Positions 46,554 to 55,464 of a DNA stretch of 64,000 nucleotides are shown here, piece by piece. How positions within the stretch are numbered: position 1 is the stretch's first letter; the number at the start of each line of letters is the position of its first letter. Under the pieces are notes generated by a model, which saw only the letters and a list, made by a program, of their open reading frames with translations, was not told the origin of the DNA and made no database searches. Made by a program: the position numbers and the translations under genes. Origin of the DNA: Arsenophonus sp052171275 (lineage in GTDB: Bacteria; Pseudomonadota; Gammaproteobacteria; Enterobacterales; Enterobacteriaceae). The DNA is taken from NCBI GenBank assembly GCA_052171275.1, contig CM125795.1, positions 558,001 through 622,000 of the forward strand. The letters run 5' to 3'.

Positions 46554-48359
46554 ATGATAAAAAATCAGATAATTCAAGAAAGTATTGTAAGGCCAGTATG
46601 GAAAACTTATGATCACTATGATGACCCAATAATTTTAACACTATATAAACAATTTTCTTCAAATACTTTTAGTATTCAAGCAACGCGTACTGGAATATTA
46701 GTTGTATGGATTAAACATAAACAATTTATTACAAAAGTCATAGAATTTTTGAAAAAACAACCTAAACCTTATATTATGCTATTTGATTTACATGCAATCG
46801 ATGAACGACAAAGAATGCATCGTCAAAATTTACCTGAAGCTGATTTTTCTATTTTTTATCATCTTATTTCTATTGAGCGTAATCGTGATATTATATTGAA
46901 AGTTGCTCTTAATGAGAAAGACCTTAATATTCCATCTATAGTTTCATTATTTCCTAATGCTAATTGGTATGAACGTGAAGTATGGGATATGTTTGGTATA
47001 ATATTTATTGGTCATCCAAATTTACGACGATTATTAATGCCAATGACATGGCAAGGACATCCTTTACGCAAAGATTATCCAGCTAGGGCTACTGAATTTG
47101 ATCCATTTTTTTTAACTAAAGAAAAAATTGATTTAGAAATGGAGGCTTTGACCTTTAAACCAGAAGAATGGGGTATGGTGATTGGTAAAAATAATGAAGA
47201 TTTTATGTTCTTAAATTTTGGTCCAAATCATCCGTCATCTCATGGAGCTTTTCGTATTATACTGCAACTAGATGGAGAAGAAATTATAGACTGTATACCA
47301 GATATTGGTTACCACCATCGTGGTGCAGAGAAAATGGGTGAACGACAATCTTGGCATAGTTATATTCCATATACTGATCGAATTGAGTATTTAGGTGGTT
47401 GTGTTAATGAAATGCCATATGTATTAGCTGTAGAAAAATTAGCAGGAATTGATGTTCCTGATAGAGCTAAAACGATTCGTGTCATGTTGTCAGAATTATT
47501 TCGTATTAATAGCCATTTACTTTATATCAGTACTTTTCTTCAAGATATTGGTGCAATGACACCTGTTTTTTTTGCATTTACTGATCGCCAGAAAATATAT
47601 GATATTATTGAAGCAATTACTGGTTTACGTATGCATCCAGCTTGGTTTCGAATCGGAGGTGTTGCTGATGATTTACCGAGAGGTTGGCAGAAACTGTTGC
47701 ATGGATTTCTTGATTGGATGCCAAAACGTCTATCTTTTTATATAAAAACAGCACTTGAGAACAGTATCTTTAAGGGGCGATCAGTTGGAGTAGCTGCTTA
47801 CACTACCAAGGAAGCATTAGAATGGGGAATTACTGGTGCCGGATTAAGGGCAACAGGTCTTGATTTCGATATTCGTAAATACCGACCTTATTCAGGTTAT
47901 GAAAACTTTGAATTTGAGGTTCCAGTTGGAAACAATGGAGATTGTTATGATCGCATAATGTTAAAAGTAGAAGAATTAAGACAAAGCTTATATATTCTAA
48001 AACAATGTTTAAATAATATGCCAGAAGGACCATTTAAAGCTGATCATCCACTAACGACTCCACCACCGAAAGAACTAACTTTACAGCATATTGAAACTAT
48101 GATTAACCATTTTTTACAAGTTTCATGGGGACCAGTTATACCTCCAAATGAAGCTTTTCAGATGATTGAAGCAACAAAAGGGATTAATAGTTATTATTTG
48201 ATTAGTGATGGCAATACTATGAGCTATCGAACTCGTGTACGTACACCAAGTTTTGCTCATTTACAACAAATTCCTGATGTAATCAAAGGGAGTTTATTAT
48301 CTGATCTCATTGTTTATCTTGGTAGTATTGATTTTGTTATGTCAGACGTAGATCGTTAA
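46554..48359 (+). CDS. nuoC: NADH-quinone oxidoreductase subunit C/D (fused)
   Basis: Fusion of the 30-kDa (NuoC) and 49-kDa (NuoD) subunits, a form typical of Enterobacterales and some other gammaproteobacteria. It has 601 residues (E. coli 596-600). The NuoC part runs to about residue 190, with NANWYEREVWDMFGI and GHPLRKDYPARATEF. The NuoD part follows, with NFGPNHPSSHGAFR, the quinone-site His-containing loop, and the C-terminal YLGSIDFVMSDVDR. Complete, with no internal stops. An 81-bp spacer separates it from nuoB. Confidence 0.97.
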   Translation: MIKNQIIQESIVRPVWKTYDHYDDPIILTLYKQFSSNTFSIQATRTGILVVWIKHKQFITKVIEFLKKQPKPYIMLFDLHAIDERQRMHRQNLPEADFSIFYHLISIERNRDIILKVALNEKDLNIPSIVSLFPNANWYEREVWDMFGIIFIGHPNLRRLLMPMTWQGHPLRKDYPARATEFDPFFLTKEKIDLEMEALTFKPEEWGMVIGKNNEDFMFLNFGPNHPSSHGAFRIILQLDGEEIIDCIPDIGYHHRGAEKMGERQSWHSYIPYTDRIEYLGGCVNEMPYVLAVEKLAGIDVPDRAKTIRVMLSELFRINSHLLYISTFLQDIGAMTPVFFAFTDRQKIYDIIEAITGLRMHPAWFRIGGVADDLPRGWQKLLHGFLDWMPKRLSFYIKTALENSIFKGRSVGVAAYTTKEALEWGITGAGLRATGLDFDIRKYRPYSGYENFEFEVPVGNNGDCYDRIMLKVEELRQSLYILKQCLNNMPEGPFKADHPLTTPPPKELTLQHIETMINHFLQVSWGPVIPPNEAFQMIEATKGINSYYLISDGNTMSYRTRVRTPSFAHLQQIPDVIKGSLLSDLIVYLGSIDFVMSDVDR

Positions 48360-48428
48360 TGATATAAAAGACATTTAATCTAAATAAACAGAAAATAGTT
48401 CAATTTTTCTAATATAACAGAGTATAAT

Positions 48429-48908
48429 ATGAAATATGATTTCACATTGTCTAAAATAGAGTATGAAGAGATTGAGCAAGAAAAACAGCATTATGAAGAT
48501 TCTAGATCTGCTTCAATTAAAGCTTTAAAAATTATACAAAAAAAAAGAGGTTGGGTAGAAGATGATGCTATCTATATAATCGCTGATCTATTAGGTATCT
48601 CTTCTAGTGACATAGAAGGTGTAGCGACATTCTATAGTCAAATTTATCGAAAACCTGTCGGTCGTCATATTATTCGGTATTGTGATAGTGTTGTTTGTTA
48701 CATTAATGGTTATCAAAACGTTGAAGCTAAAATTATTGAATTATTAAAGATTGTGCCAGGAAAAACAACAGAAGATGGTCGATTTACCTTATTACCGACT
48801 TGTTGTCTTGGGAATTGTCATAAAGGCCCTACTATGATGATTGATGAAGATACACATAATTATCTAAAGCCATCTGATATCCAATCAGTCTTGGAGCAAT
48901 ATTTATGA
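48429..48908 (+). CDS. nuoE: NADH-quinone oxidoreductase subunit E
   Basis: 24-kDa thioredoxin-like subunit with the 2Fe-2S cluster N1a, part of the NADH dehydrogenase module. It has 159 residues (E. coli 166). The four Cys ligands are in CDSVVC and LPTCCLGNC. GVATFYSQIYRKPVGRH is conserved. The TGA stop overlaps the nuoF ATG by 4 nt, which suggests translational coupling. Confidence 0.97.
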   Translation: MKYDFTLSKIEYEEIEQEKQHYEDSRSASIKALKIIQKKRGWVEDDAIYIIADLLGISSSDIEGVATFYSQIYRKPVGRHIIRYCDSVVCYINGYQNVEAKIIELLKIVPGKTTEDGRFTLLPTCCLGNCHKGPTMMIDEDTHNYLKPSDIQSVLEQYL

Positions 48909-50260
48909 TAATAAAAAAACAAATTATTTCTAATCCTCAGACGCATCCGTTAACTTGGAGATTAAGTAAAGATGAGAAACCGATTTGGTTAAAAGAATAC
49001 TTAAGTAAAAATGGTTACTTAAGTGCTAAAAAAGCTATAAAAAGCATGTCGCCTGATCAAGTTGTTAGTTTAGTCAAAGATTCTGGTCTTAGAGGTCGTG
49101 GCGGAGCTGGTTTTTCTACTGGTCTTAAATGGAGTTTAATGCCAAAAGATAATAATATGAATATCCGTTATTTGCTTTGCAATGCTGATGAAATGGAGCC
49201 TGGAACTTATAAAGATCGTTTTTTAATGGAAAAGTTACCACATTTGTTAATTGATGGAATATTAATAAGTGCTTTTGGACTAAAAGCATACCGTGGATAT
49301 ATTTTTTTACGTGGTGAGTATATTGAAGCAGCTAAACATTTATCTAGAGCGATTGAAGAAGTTAGAGAATTTGGTTTATTAGGAAAAAATATTCTTGGTA
49401 CTGATTTTAACTTTGAACTTTTTTTACATACTGGTGCTGGACGTTATATTTGTGGTGAAGAAACAGCGTTAATTAACTCACTTGAGGGCCGACGTGCAAT
49501 CCCTCGTTCAAAACCTCCATTTCCAGCAACATCTGGTGTTTGGGGTAAGCCAACTTGTGTCAATAATGTTGAGACGTTGTGTAATGTTCCTGCGATTATT
49601 GAACATGGTAAAGAATGGTATCTTGGGATTAATGAAGGTAAAAGTAAAGATGCTGGTACAAAGTTAATGGGATTTTCTGGCAGGGTTAATAATCCAGGGC
49701 TATGGGAATTACCATTTGGTACTACTGCTCGCGAAATCTTGGAAGATTATGCAGGTGGAATATCTGATGGTTTAACACTTAAAGCTTGGCAACCAGGTGG
49801 GGCAAGTACTGATTTCTTAACTGAAAGACATCTTGATTCAGTAATGGATTTTGATAGTATCGCTAAAATAGGTAGTCGTTTAGGCACAGCACTTGCTATA
49901 GCAATTGATAATAAAATTAATATGGTTTCTTTAACATATAATTTAGAACAATTTTTTGCACGTGAATCATGTGGATGGTGTACACCGTGTCGTGATGGTT
50001 TACCTTGGAGTGTAAAAATTTTGCAAGCATTAGATCGCGGTGAAGGAAAGCAAGGCGACATTGAAAGATTAGAACAAATTTGTCAATTTCTTGGACCTGG
50101 AAAAACTTTTTGTGCTCATGCATCAGCTGCAGTAGAACCTTTACAAAGTGCTATCAAATATTTTCGTTCAGAATTTGAAGCTGGTATTCTTCAAGAAAAT
50201 TTTATTAATTTAAATCAAATTACTGGTATTCAATCGAATTTATTAAAACAGATCTTATGA
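48905..50260 (+). CDS. nuoF: NADH-quinone oxidoreductase subunit F
   Basis: 51-kDa subunit that binds NADH and FMN and carries cluster N3. It has 451 residues (E. coli 445). The glycine-rich NADH loop is GLRGRGGAGFSTG (about 60-72), the FMN region includes CNADEMEPGTYKDR and GAGRYICGEETALI, and the 4Fe-4S ligands are in ESCGWCTPCRDG plus the later Cys in KTFCAHA. It overlaps nuoE by 4 nt and ends with TGA. Intact. Confidence 0.98.
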   Translation: MIIKKQIISNPQTHPLTWRLSKDEKPIWLKEYLSKNGYLSAKKAIKSMSPDQVVSLVKDSGLRGRGGAGFSTGLKWSLMPKDNNMNIRYLLCNADEMEPGTYKDRFLMEKLPHLLIDGILISAFGLKAYRGYIFLRGEYIEAAKHLSRAIEEVREFGLLGKNILGTDFNFELFLHTGAGRYICGEETALINSLEGRRAIPRSKPPFPATSGVWGKPTCVNNVETLCNVPAIIEHGKEWYLGINEGKSKDAGTKLMGFSGRVNNPGLWELPFGTTAREILEDYAGGISDGLTLKAWQPGGASTDFLTERHLDSVMDFDSIAKIGSRLGTALAIAIDNKINMVSLTYNLEQFFARESCGWCTPCRDGLPWSVKILQALDRGEGKQGDIERLEQICQFLGPGKTFCAHASAAVEPLQSAIKYFRSEFEAGILQENFINLNQITGIQSNLLKQIL

Positions 50261-50361
50261 TAATGTTTATATCAAGCAAAATATAAATAATAATATAATT
50301 AAATTAATTAATTTTAAATTAATGTCTGTTAAAAAACTGATTATTAGGAAGTATCCTCAGT

Positions 50362-53088
50362 ATGAGTATAATACATGTAGATGGAAAGCAATATAATGTA
50401 AATAAAACTAAAAATTTATTGCATGCATGTCTATCTATTGGATTAGATATTCCTTATTTTTGCTGGCACCCTGCGTTGGGAAGTGTTGGTTCTTGCCGTC
50501 AATGTGCAGTTAAACAATATCAAAATACTAATAATACTGATGGTCGATTAGTAATGTCTTGTATGACAGTGGCTTCTGATGGAATCAATATTTCTATAAA
50601 TGATGATGAAGCTAGACAGTTTCGTGCAAGTATTATTGAATTTTTAATGACAAACCATCCACATGATTGCCCTATTTGTGAAGAAGGAGGTAATTGTCAT
50701 TTACAAGATATGACAATAATGACTGGACATACAATTCGTAAATATCGTTTCAAAAAACGAACACATCGTAATCAATATCTTGGTCCATTCATTGGCCATG
50801 AAATGAATCGTTGTATTGCTTGTTATCGATGTGTTCGTTATTATAAAGATTATGCAGATGGTACAGATCTAGGCGTTTATTCCACTAATAATCATGTTTA
50901 TTTTGGTCGAGTGGAAGATGGTACTCTAGAAAGTGAATTTTCTGGTAATTTAGTTGAGATATGTCCAACTGGTGTTTTTACTGATAAAGTTCATTCTAAG
51001 AATTATAGTCGTAAATGGGATAAGCAATTTGCACCAGGAATATGTCAACAGTGTAGTTTAGGGTGCAATACTAGTCTTAGTGAACGTTATGGTGTATTAT
51101 CTCAAGTTGAAAATCGTTATAATAGCATGATAAATCATTATTTTTTATGTGATCGTGGTCGTTTTGGTTGTGGTTATGTAAATCGTAAAGATCGCCCTCG
51201 TCAGCCTAAATTAATTAAAAAAGGAAAACTATATACTATATCAGAACTAGAGGCTGTACAAGCAGGTGTTAAAATTTTACGTAAAGCAAAAAAAACTATA
51301 GGGATTGGATCACCACGATCTAGTGTTGAGAGTAATTATGGATTACGGACACTTGTTGGAGAAGAAAATTTTTATTCAGGAATTTCAACATTAGAGCAAC
51401 GTTGTCTGGAATTAATAGTTAATATATTGCAAAATGGAGGTGTTTATACTCCAACATTACATGAAATTGAAAATTATGATGCAGTACTTGTTTTAGGGGA
51501 AGATTTAACACAAACTGGAGCACGTATAGCATTAGCGATTCGTCAGGGAGTTAAGGGTAAAGCTAGAGCACTTGCTGAAGTACAAAAAGTGGCAGAATGG
51601 CAAATATCTGCCGTGTTAAATATTGGTCAACATTCTAAATACCCATTATTTATCACTAATGTAGATAATACTCGTTTAGATGATATTGCTGAATTATGTT
51701 ATCGAGCTTCAGTTGATGATCAAGCTCGTTTTGGTTTTGCTATAGCTCATGCTTTAGATAATAAATCACCAATAGTAAATGATTTACCGATTGTAATTAA
51801 AGAAAATGTTAAATTAGTTTCGAACGCATTATTACAAGCTAAAAAACCACTTATTATTAGCGGTAGTAATGCTGCTAGTGATGCGCTTATAAAGGCTGCC
51901 GCTAATATTGCTTTTTCATTAAAAGCAAATAATATAGAAGTAGGAATATCTTATATTTCCTCTGAAGCTAATAGCTTCGGTTTATCTTTAATGAATGCTC
52001 AACCTTTAGATATAGCAATGTCTAGAATCGAATCAGGTGATGTTGATACAGCTATTATTATGGAAAACGATCTTTATCGGCATAGTGATGTTGATACCGT
52101 TAATAATTCTTTATTTAAGCTTAATAAACTTATTGTTGTAGATCATCAGTATACAACAATTATGGATCAAGCAGATCTTATTTTATCTGCTACTAGTTTT
52201 GCTGAAAGTAGTGGAACATTAATTAATAATGAAGGTCGCGCTCAGCGTTATTTTCAGGTATTTGATCCAACTTATTACCAGTCTAATATTATTATAAAAG
52301 ATAGCTGGCGATGGTTTAATTTATTAATATCAGAGCTTCAGACACATGAGGTAGACTGGTTAACATTAGACCATGTGATTCAAGATTGTGTAACAAATAT
52401 GCCTCAGTTTTCTGCTATTACTAATGCTGCGCCTAATTCTAAATTTCGTATTCATGGACAAAAATTATCGCGATCTCCTCATCGTTATAGTGGTCGCACA
52501 TCAATATTAGCTAATATTAAAATAAGTGAACCAAAACAGCCATCTGATATTGACACACCGTTTACTTTTTCAATGGAAGGAAATAATAGCCCAATGGCTA
52601 TACGACAACATATTCCTTTTGCTTGGTATCCAGGTTGGAATTCACCTCAAGCATGGAATAAATTTCAAGATGAAGTTGCTGGACAGTTGCGTTTTGGTGA
52701 TCCAGGTATTCGATTATTCAATTCAAATAACAATTGTTTAGACTATTTTACTGATATTCCATTTTCTTGGAAACGAAAAAATAATCAATGGATTGTTGCA
52801 CCTTACTATCATTTATTTGGTAGTGATGAAACATCACAGCGTTCGATAGCAATACAACAGCGTATGTCGGAAGCTTATATTATTATAAATATTTTAGATG
52901 CTGAAAGTTTAGACATTAAAGTTGGTGATATGCTTGAATTTAGTTATGGCCGACAAGTTTATCAATTACCAGTTCGTTTTAGTTATCATTTAGTTCAAGG
53001 CCAAATTGGTTTACCTTTAGGTATGCCTGGTATCGCTCCAACAATGGCAGGTGTTACTGTAAAAAATATGCGGAAGATAACATCATGA
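50362..53088 (+). CDS. nuoG: NADH-quinone oxidoreductase subunit G
   Basis: Largest peripheral subunit, a molybdopterin-oxidoreductase relative without the cofactor, carrying several Fe-S clusters. It has 908 residues, as in E. coli. The N-terminal 2Fe-2S ligands are in CWHPALGSVGSCRQC; HPHDCPICEEGGNC and RCIACYRCVR hold clusters N5 and N4. The extra N7 cluster ligands of the E. coli type are present as CQQCSLGC plus a later Cys in FLCDRGRFG. Its TGA overlaps the ancestral nuoH ATG at 53085. Confidence 0.98.
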   Translation: MSIIHVDGKQYNVNKTKNLLHACLSIGLDIPYFCWHPALGSVGSCRQCAVKQYQNTNNTDGRLVMSCMTVASDGINISINDDEARQFRASIIEFLMTNHPHDCPICEEGGNCHLQDMTIMTGHTIRKYRFKKRTHRNQYLGPFIGHEMNRCIACYRCVRYYKDYADGTDLGVYSTNNHVYFGRVEDGTLESEFSGNLVEICPTGVFTDKVHSKNYSRKWDKQFAPGICQQCSLGCNTSLSERYGVLSQVENRYNSMINHYFLCDRGRFGCGYVNRKDRPRQPKLIKKGKLYTISELEAVQAGVKILRKAKKTIGIGSPRSSVESNYGLRTLVGEENFYSGISTLEQRCLELIVNILQNGGVYTPTLHEIENYDAVLVLGEDLTQTGARIALAIRQGVKGKARALAEVQKVAEWQISAVLNIGQHSKYPLFITNVDNTRLDDIAELCYRASVDDQARFGFAIAHALDNKSPIVNDLPIVIKENVKLVSNALLQAKKPLIISGSNAASDALIKAAANIAFSLKANNIEVGISYISSEANSFGLSLMNAQPLDIAMSRIESGDVDTAIIMENDLYRHSDVDTVNNSLFKLNKLIVVDHQYTTIMDQADLILSATSFAESSGTLINNEGRAQRYFQVFDPTYYQSNIIIKDSWRWFNLLISELQTHEVDWLTLDHVIQDCVTNMPQFSAITNAAPNSKFRIHGQKLSRSPHRYSGRTSILANIKISEPKQPSDIDTPFTFSMEGNNSPMAIRQHIPFAWYPGWNSPQAWNKFQDEVAGQLRFGDPGIRLFNSNNNCLDYFTDIPFSWKRKNNQWIVAPYYHLFGSDETSQRSIAIQQRMSEAYIIINILDAESLDIKVGDMLEFSYGRQVYQLPVRFSYHLVQGQIGLPLGMPGIAPTMAGVTVKNMRKITS

Positions 53089-53117
53089 TCCTTTTTCTAC
53101 AGGAATTACTTCTATGA
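53085..53117 (+). other. Ten-codon mini-ORF: frameshifted 5' end of nuoH
   Basis: The ancestral nuoH start ATG overlaps the nuoG stop (ATGA). Its frame reads MILFLQELLL then TGA. E. coli NuoH reads ...PELIEILLTILK here; QELL followed by MIIAALK in the next frame restores that alignment if one nucleotide is missing near 53112. The mini-ORF stop TGA overlaps the restart ATG at 53114 (ATGA), a layout suited to termination-reinitiation. Confidence 0.75.
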
Positions 53118-54061
53118 TTATCGCTGCTTTAAAATCGATGGTTATTTTGCTAATGGTTGTTATTTTTAGTGCTTTAATGAGTTTTTATGAACGTCGTTTA
53201 TTAGGGTTATTCCAAAATCGTTATGGACCAAATCGTGTTGGTTGGGAGGGTTCATTTCAAATCGTTGCTGATATGATAAAAATATTATTTAAAGAAGATT
53301 GGATTCCGCAATTTTCAGATAGGTATATTTTTATATTAGCACCAATAATTTCTTTTTGTTCAATGTTATTTGTATTTTCTATCATTCCTATTAACACAAC
53401 TTGGTATGTTATTGATCTTAATATCGGTTTGTTATTTTTTTTTATGATGGTCGGATTATCTGTTTATTCAATACTTTTTGCTGGTTTATCAAGTAATAAT
53501 AAATATTCTTTACTGGGTGCAGTGCGTGCTTCCGCTCAAACTTTAAGTTATGAAGTTTTTCTTGGACTTTCATTAATGGGTGTCGTTGCTCGAGCCGGTT
53601 CCTTTAACTTAATTAAAATTGTCAATTCACAAGTAGAATTATGGAATATTATTCCACAATTTTTAGGTTTTTTAACTTTTATTATAGCTGGTATCGCAGT
53701 TTGTCATCGACATCCATTTGATCAACCTGAATCAGAGCAAGAACTTGCTGATGGCTATCATATTGAATATTCTGGAATGAAATTTGGTCTATTTTTTATC
53801 GGTGAATATATTAGTATTCTAACAATTTCCGCATTAATTGCGACTTTGTTTTTCGGAGGTTGGTACGGACCGTTTTTACCTAGCTTTGTTTGGTTTTTAT
53901 TAAAAACAGTCTTATTTATTATTATATTTATTCTTATCCGTGCTTCGTTACCACGTCCACGTTATGATCAAGTAATGGCTTTTGGTTGGAAAGTATGCTT
54001 ACCATTGACGTTAATTAATCTATTAGTAACAGCAGCGATTATTTTATGTGATATTAACTAA
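53114..54061 (+). CDS. nuoH: NADH-quinone oxidoreductase subunit H
   Basis: Membrane subunit that forms most of the quinone-binding cavity. It is 315 residues from ATG 53114, against 325 in E. coli; the missing N-terminal residues lie in a shifted frame (see the mini-ORF). The first transmembrane helix is nearly complete (MIIAALKSMVILLMVV). Conserved segments are SFYERRLLGLFQNRYGPNRV, the AEQELADGYHIEYSG-type loop (here SEQELADGYHIEYSG) and RASLPRPRYDQVM. Apart from the start, the gene is undamaged and very well conserved, so a functional product is likely. Confidence 0.95.
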   Translation: MIIAALKSMVILLMVVIFSALMSFYERRLLGLFQNRYGPNRVGWEGSFQIVADMIKILFKEDWIPQFSDRYIFILAPIISFCSMLFVFSIIPINTTWYVIDLNIGLLFFFMMVGLSVYSILFAGLSSNNKYSLLGAVRASAQTLSYEVFLGLSLMGVVARAGSFNLIKIVNSQVELWNIIPQFLGFLTFIIAGIAVCHRHPFDQPESEQELADGYHIEYSGMKFGLFFIGEYISILTISALIATLFFGGWYGPFLPSFVWFLLKTVLFIIIFILIRASLPRPRYDQVMAFGWKVCLPLTLINLLVTAAIILCDIN

Positions 54062-54076
54062 TAGAGGTTATAAATC

Positions 54077-54619
54077 ATGACATTAAAAGAATTAGTGATT
54101 GGTTTAGCTACACAGATACGTAGTATTTATATGATTGGTCTACATGCTTTTTATAAACGTGAAACAAAAATGTATCCAGAAGAATCAGTTTATTTATCTC
54201 CTCGTTATCGTGGACGAATTGTATTAACTCGTGATCCTGATGGTAAAGAGCGTTGTGTAGCTTGTAATTTATGTGCTGTAGCTTGTCCTGTTAGCTGTAT
54301 TTCACTACAAAAAGCAGAACATTCAGATGGACGTTGGTATCCAAAGTTTTTTCAGATTAACTTTTCTCGTTGTATTTTTTGCGGATTATGTGAAGAAGCT
54401 TGTCCAACTACAGCTATACAACTTACTCCTGATTTCGAAATGGGAGAATATAAGCGACAAGATCTACTATATGAAAAGCATGATTTATTAATTTCTGGTC
54501 CAGGAAAATATCCAGATTATAATTTTTATCACAAAACAGGTGTGGCAATTAGTGGTAAGGATAAAGGTGAAGCTGATGATGAAGATATACCTATTAATGT
54601 TAAAGATTTGTTACCATAA
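54077..54619 (+). CDS. nuoI: NADH-quinone oxidoreductase subunit I
   Basis: Ferredoxin-like subunit with two 4Fe-4S clusters (N6a, N6b) that pass electrons to N2. It has exactly 180 residues, as in E. coli. The two ligand sets are CVACNLCAVACP and CIFCGLCEEACP. AGAGG lies about 9 nt before the ATG. It is 15 nt after nuoH. Intact. Confidence 0.98.
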   Translation: MTLKELVIGLATQIRSIYMIGLHAFYKRETKMYPEESVYLSPRYRGRIVLTRDPDGKERCVACNLCAVACPVSCISLQKAEHSDGRWYPKFFQINFSRCIFCGLCEEACPTTAIQLTPDFEMGEYKRQDLLYEKHDLLISGPGKYPDYNFYHKTGVAISGKDKGEADDEDIPINVKDLLP

Positions 54620-54631
54620 GGAGTAATATTT

Positions 54632-55165
54632 ATGGAATTTACGTTTTATGTTGCAGGTTTGTTTGCTATTTTAACAACTATTAAAGTAATAACACATACA
54701 AATCCAATACATGCACTATTGTATTTGATCGTTTCTTTATTAGCTTTATCAATAGTTTTTTTTTCTGTTGGATCTTATTTTGCAGGTGCATTAGAAATTA
54801 TCATATATGCTGGAGCAATAATGGTGCTTTTTATATTTGTAGTAATGATACTTAATTTAGGTAAATCAATTATTGATCAGGAACGAATTTCGCTACATCC
54901 AAAGATGTGTATTGGACCAGCCATTATTTCAATAATTTTACTTAGTATTATTATTTATGCCATTATAGGAATACAAGATGGCCAAATTAAAGGCGATGTA
55001 ATTGATGTTAAAATGGTTGGTATAAATTTATTTAGCTCTTATATGATAGGTATTGAATTAGTTTCTTTATTATTAATAGCTAGTCTTGTTATTGTATTTC
55101 ATATAGGACGTCAAAAACAACTTAACCATCTTGATAATAATTGTAATATGGAGAAAAAAACATGA
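54632..55165 (+). CDS. nuoJ: NADH-quinone oxidoreductase subunit J
   Basis: Membrane subunit J with five predicted helices, 177 residues (E. coli 184). The conserved helix-3 segment with pi-bulge GALEIIIYAGAIMVLFIFVVMILN is the family signature. It has a strong AAGGAG ribosome-binding site, the best in the operon. Its TGA overlaps the nuoK ATG by 4 nt. Confidence 0.96.
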   Translation: MEFTFYVAGLFAILTTIKVITHTNPIHALLYLIVSLLALSIVFFSVGSYFAGALEIIIYAGAIMVLFIFVVMILNLGKSIIDQERISLHPKMCIGPAIISIILLSIIIYAIIGIQDGQIKGDVIDVKMVGINLFSSYMIGIELVSLLLIASLVIVFHIGRQKQLNHLDNNCNMEKKT

Positions 55166-55464
55166 TTCTTTTACAACATGGTTTAATTTTATCTGCGATT
55201 TTATTTGTTTTAGGTTTAAGTTGTTTATTGATTAGACGTAATTTTTTTTTTATGTTAATTGGATTAGAAATAATGATTAACTCAGCTGCATTAGCTTTTA
55301 TCATTGCTGGTAGTTATTGGAGACAAGTTGATGGTCAAGTGATGTATATTTTAACGATTAGCTTAGCTGCCGCAGAAGCGAGTATAGGATTAGCACTTTT
55401 AATGCAATTTCATAGTCATTATCAGCATCTTAATATTGATAAAGTCAGTGAGATGCATAGATGA
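55162..55464 (+). CDS. nuoK: NADH-quinone oxidoreductase subunit K
   Basis: Small antiporter-related membrane subunit (MrpC-like), 100 residues as in E. coli, with three helices. The two essential Glu residues are in GLEIMINSAAL and in AAAEASIGLALL. It overlaps nuoJ and nuoL by 4 nt each (ATGA), so the three are probably translated in a coupled way. Confidence 0.97.
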   Translation: MILLQHGLILSAILFVLGLSCLLIRRNFFFMLIGLEIMINSAALAFIIAGSYWRQVDGQVMYILTISLAAAEASIGLALLMQFHSHYQHLNIDKVSEMHR

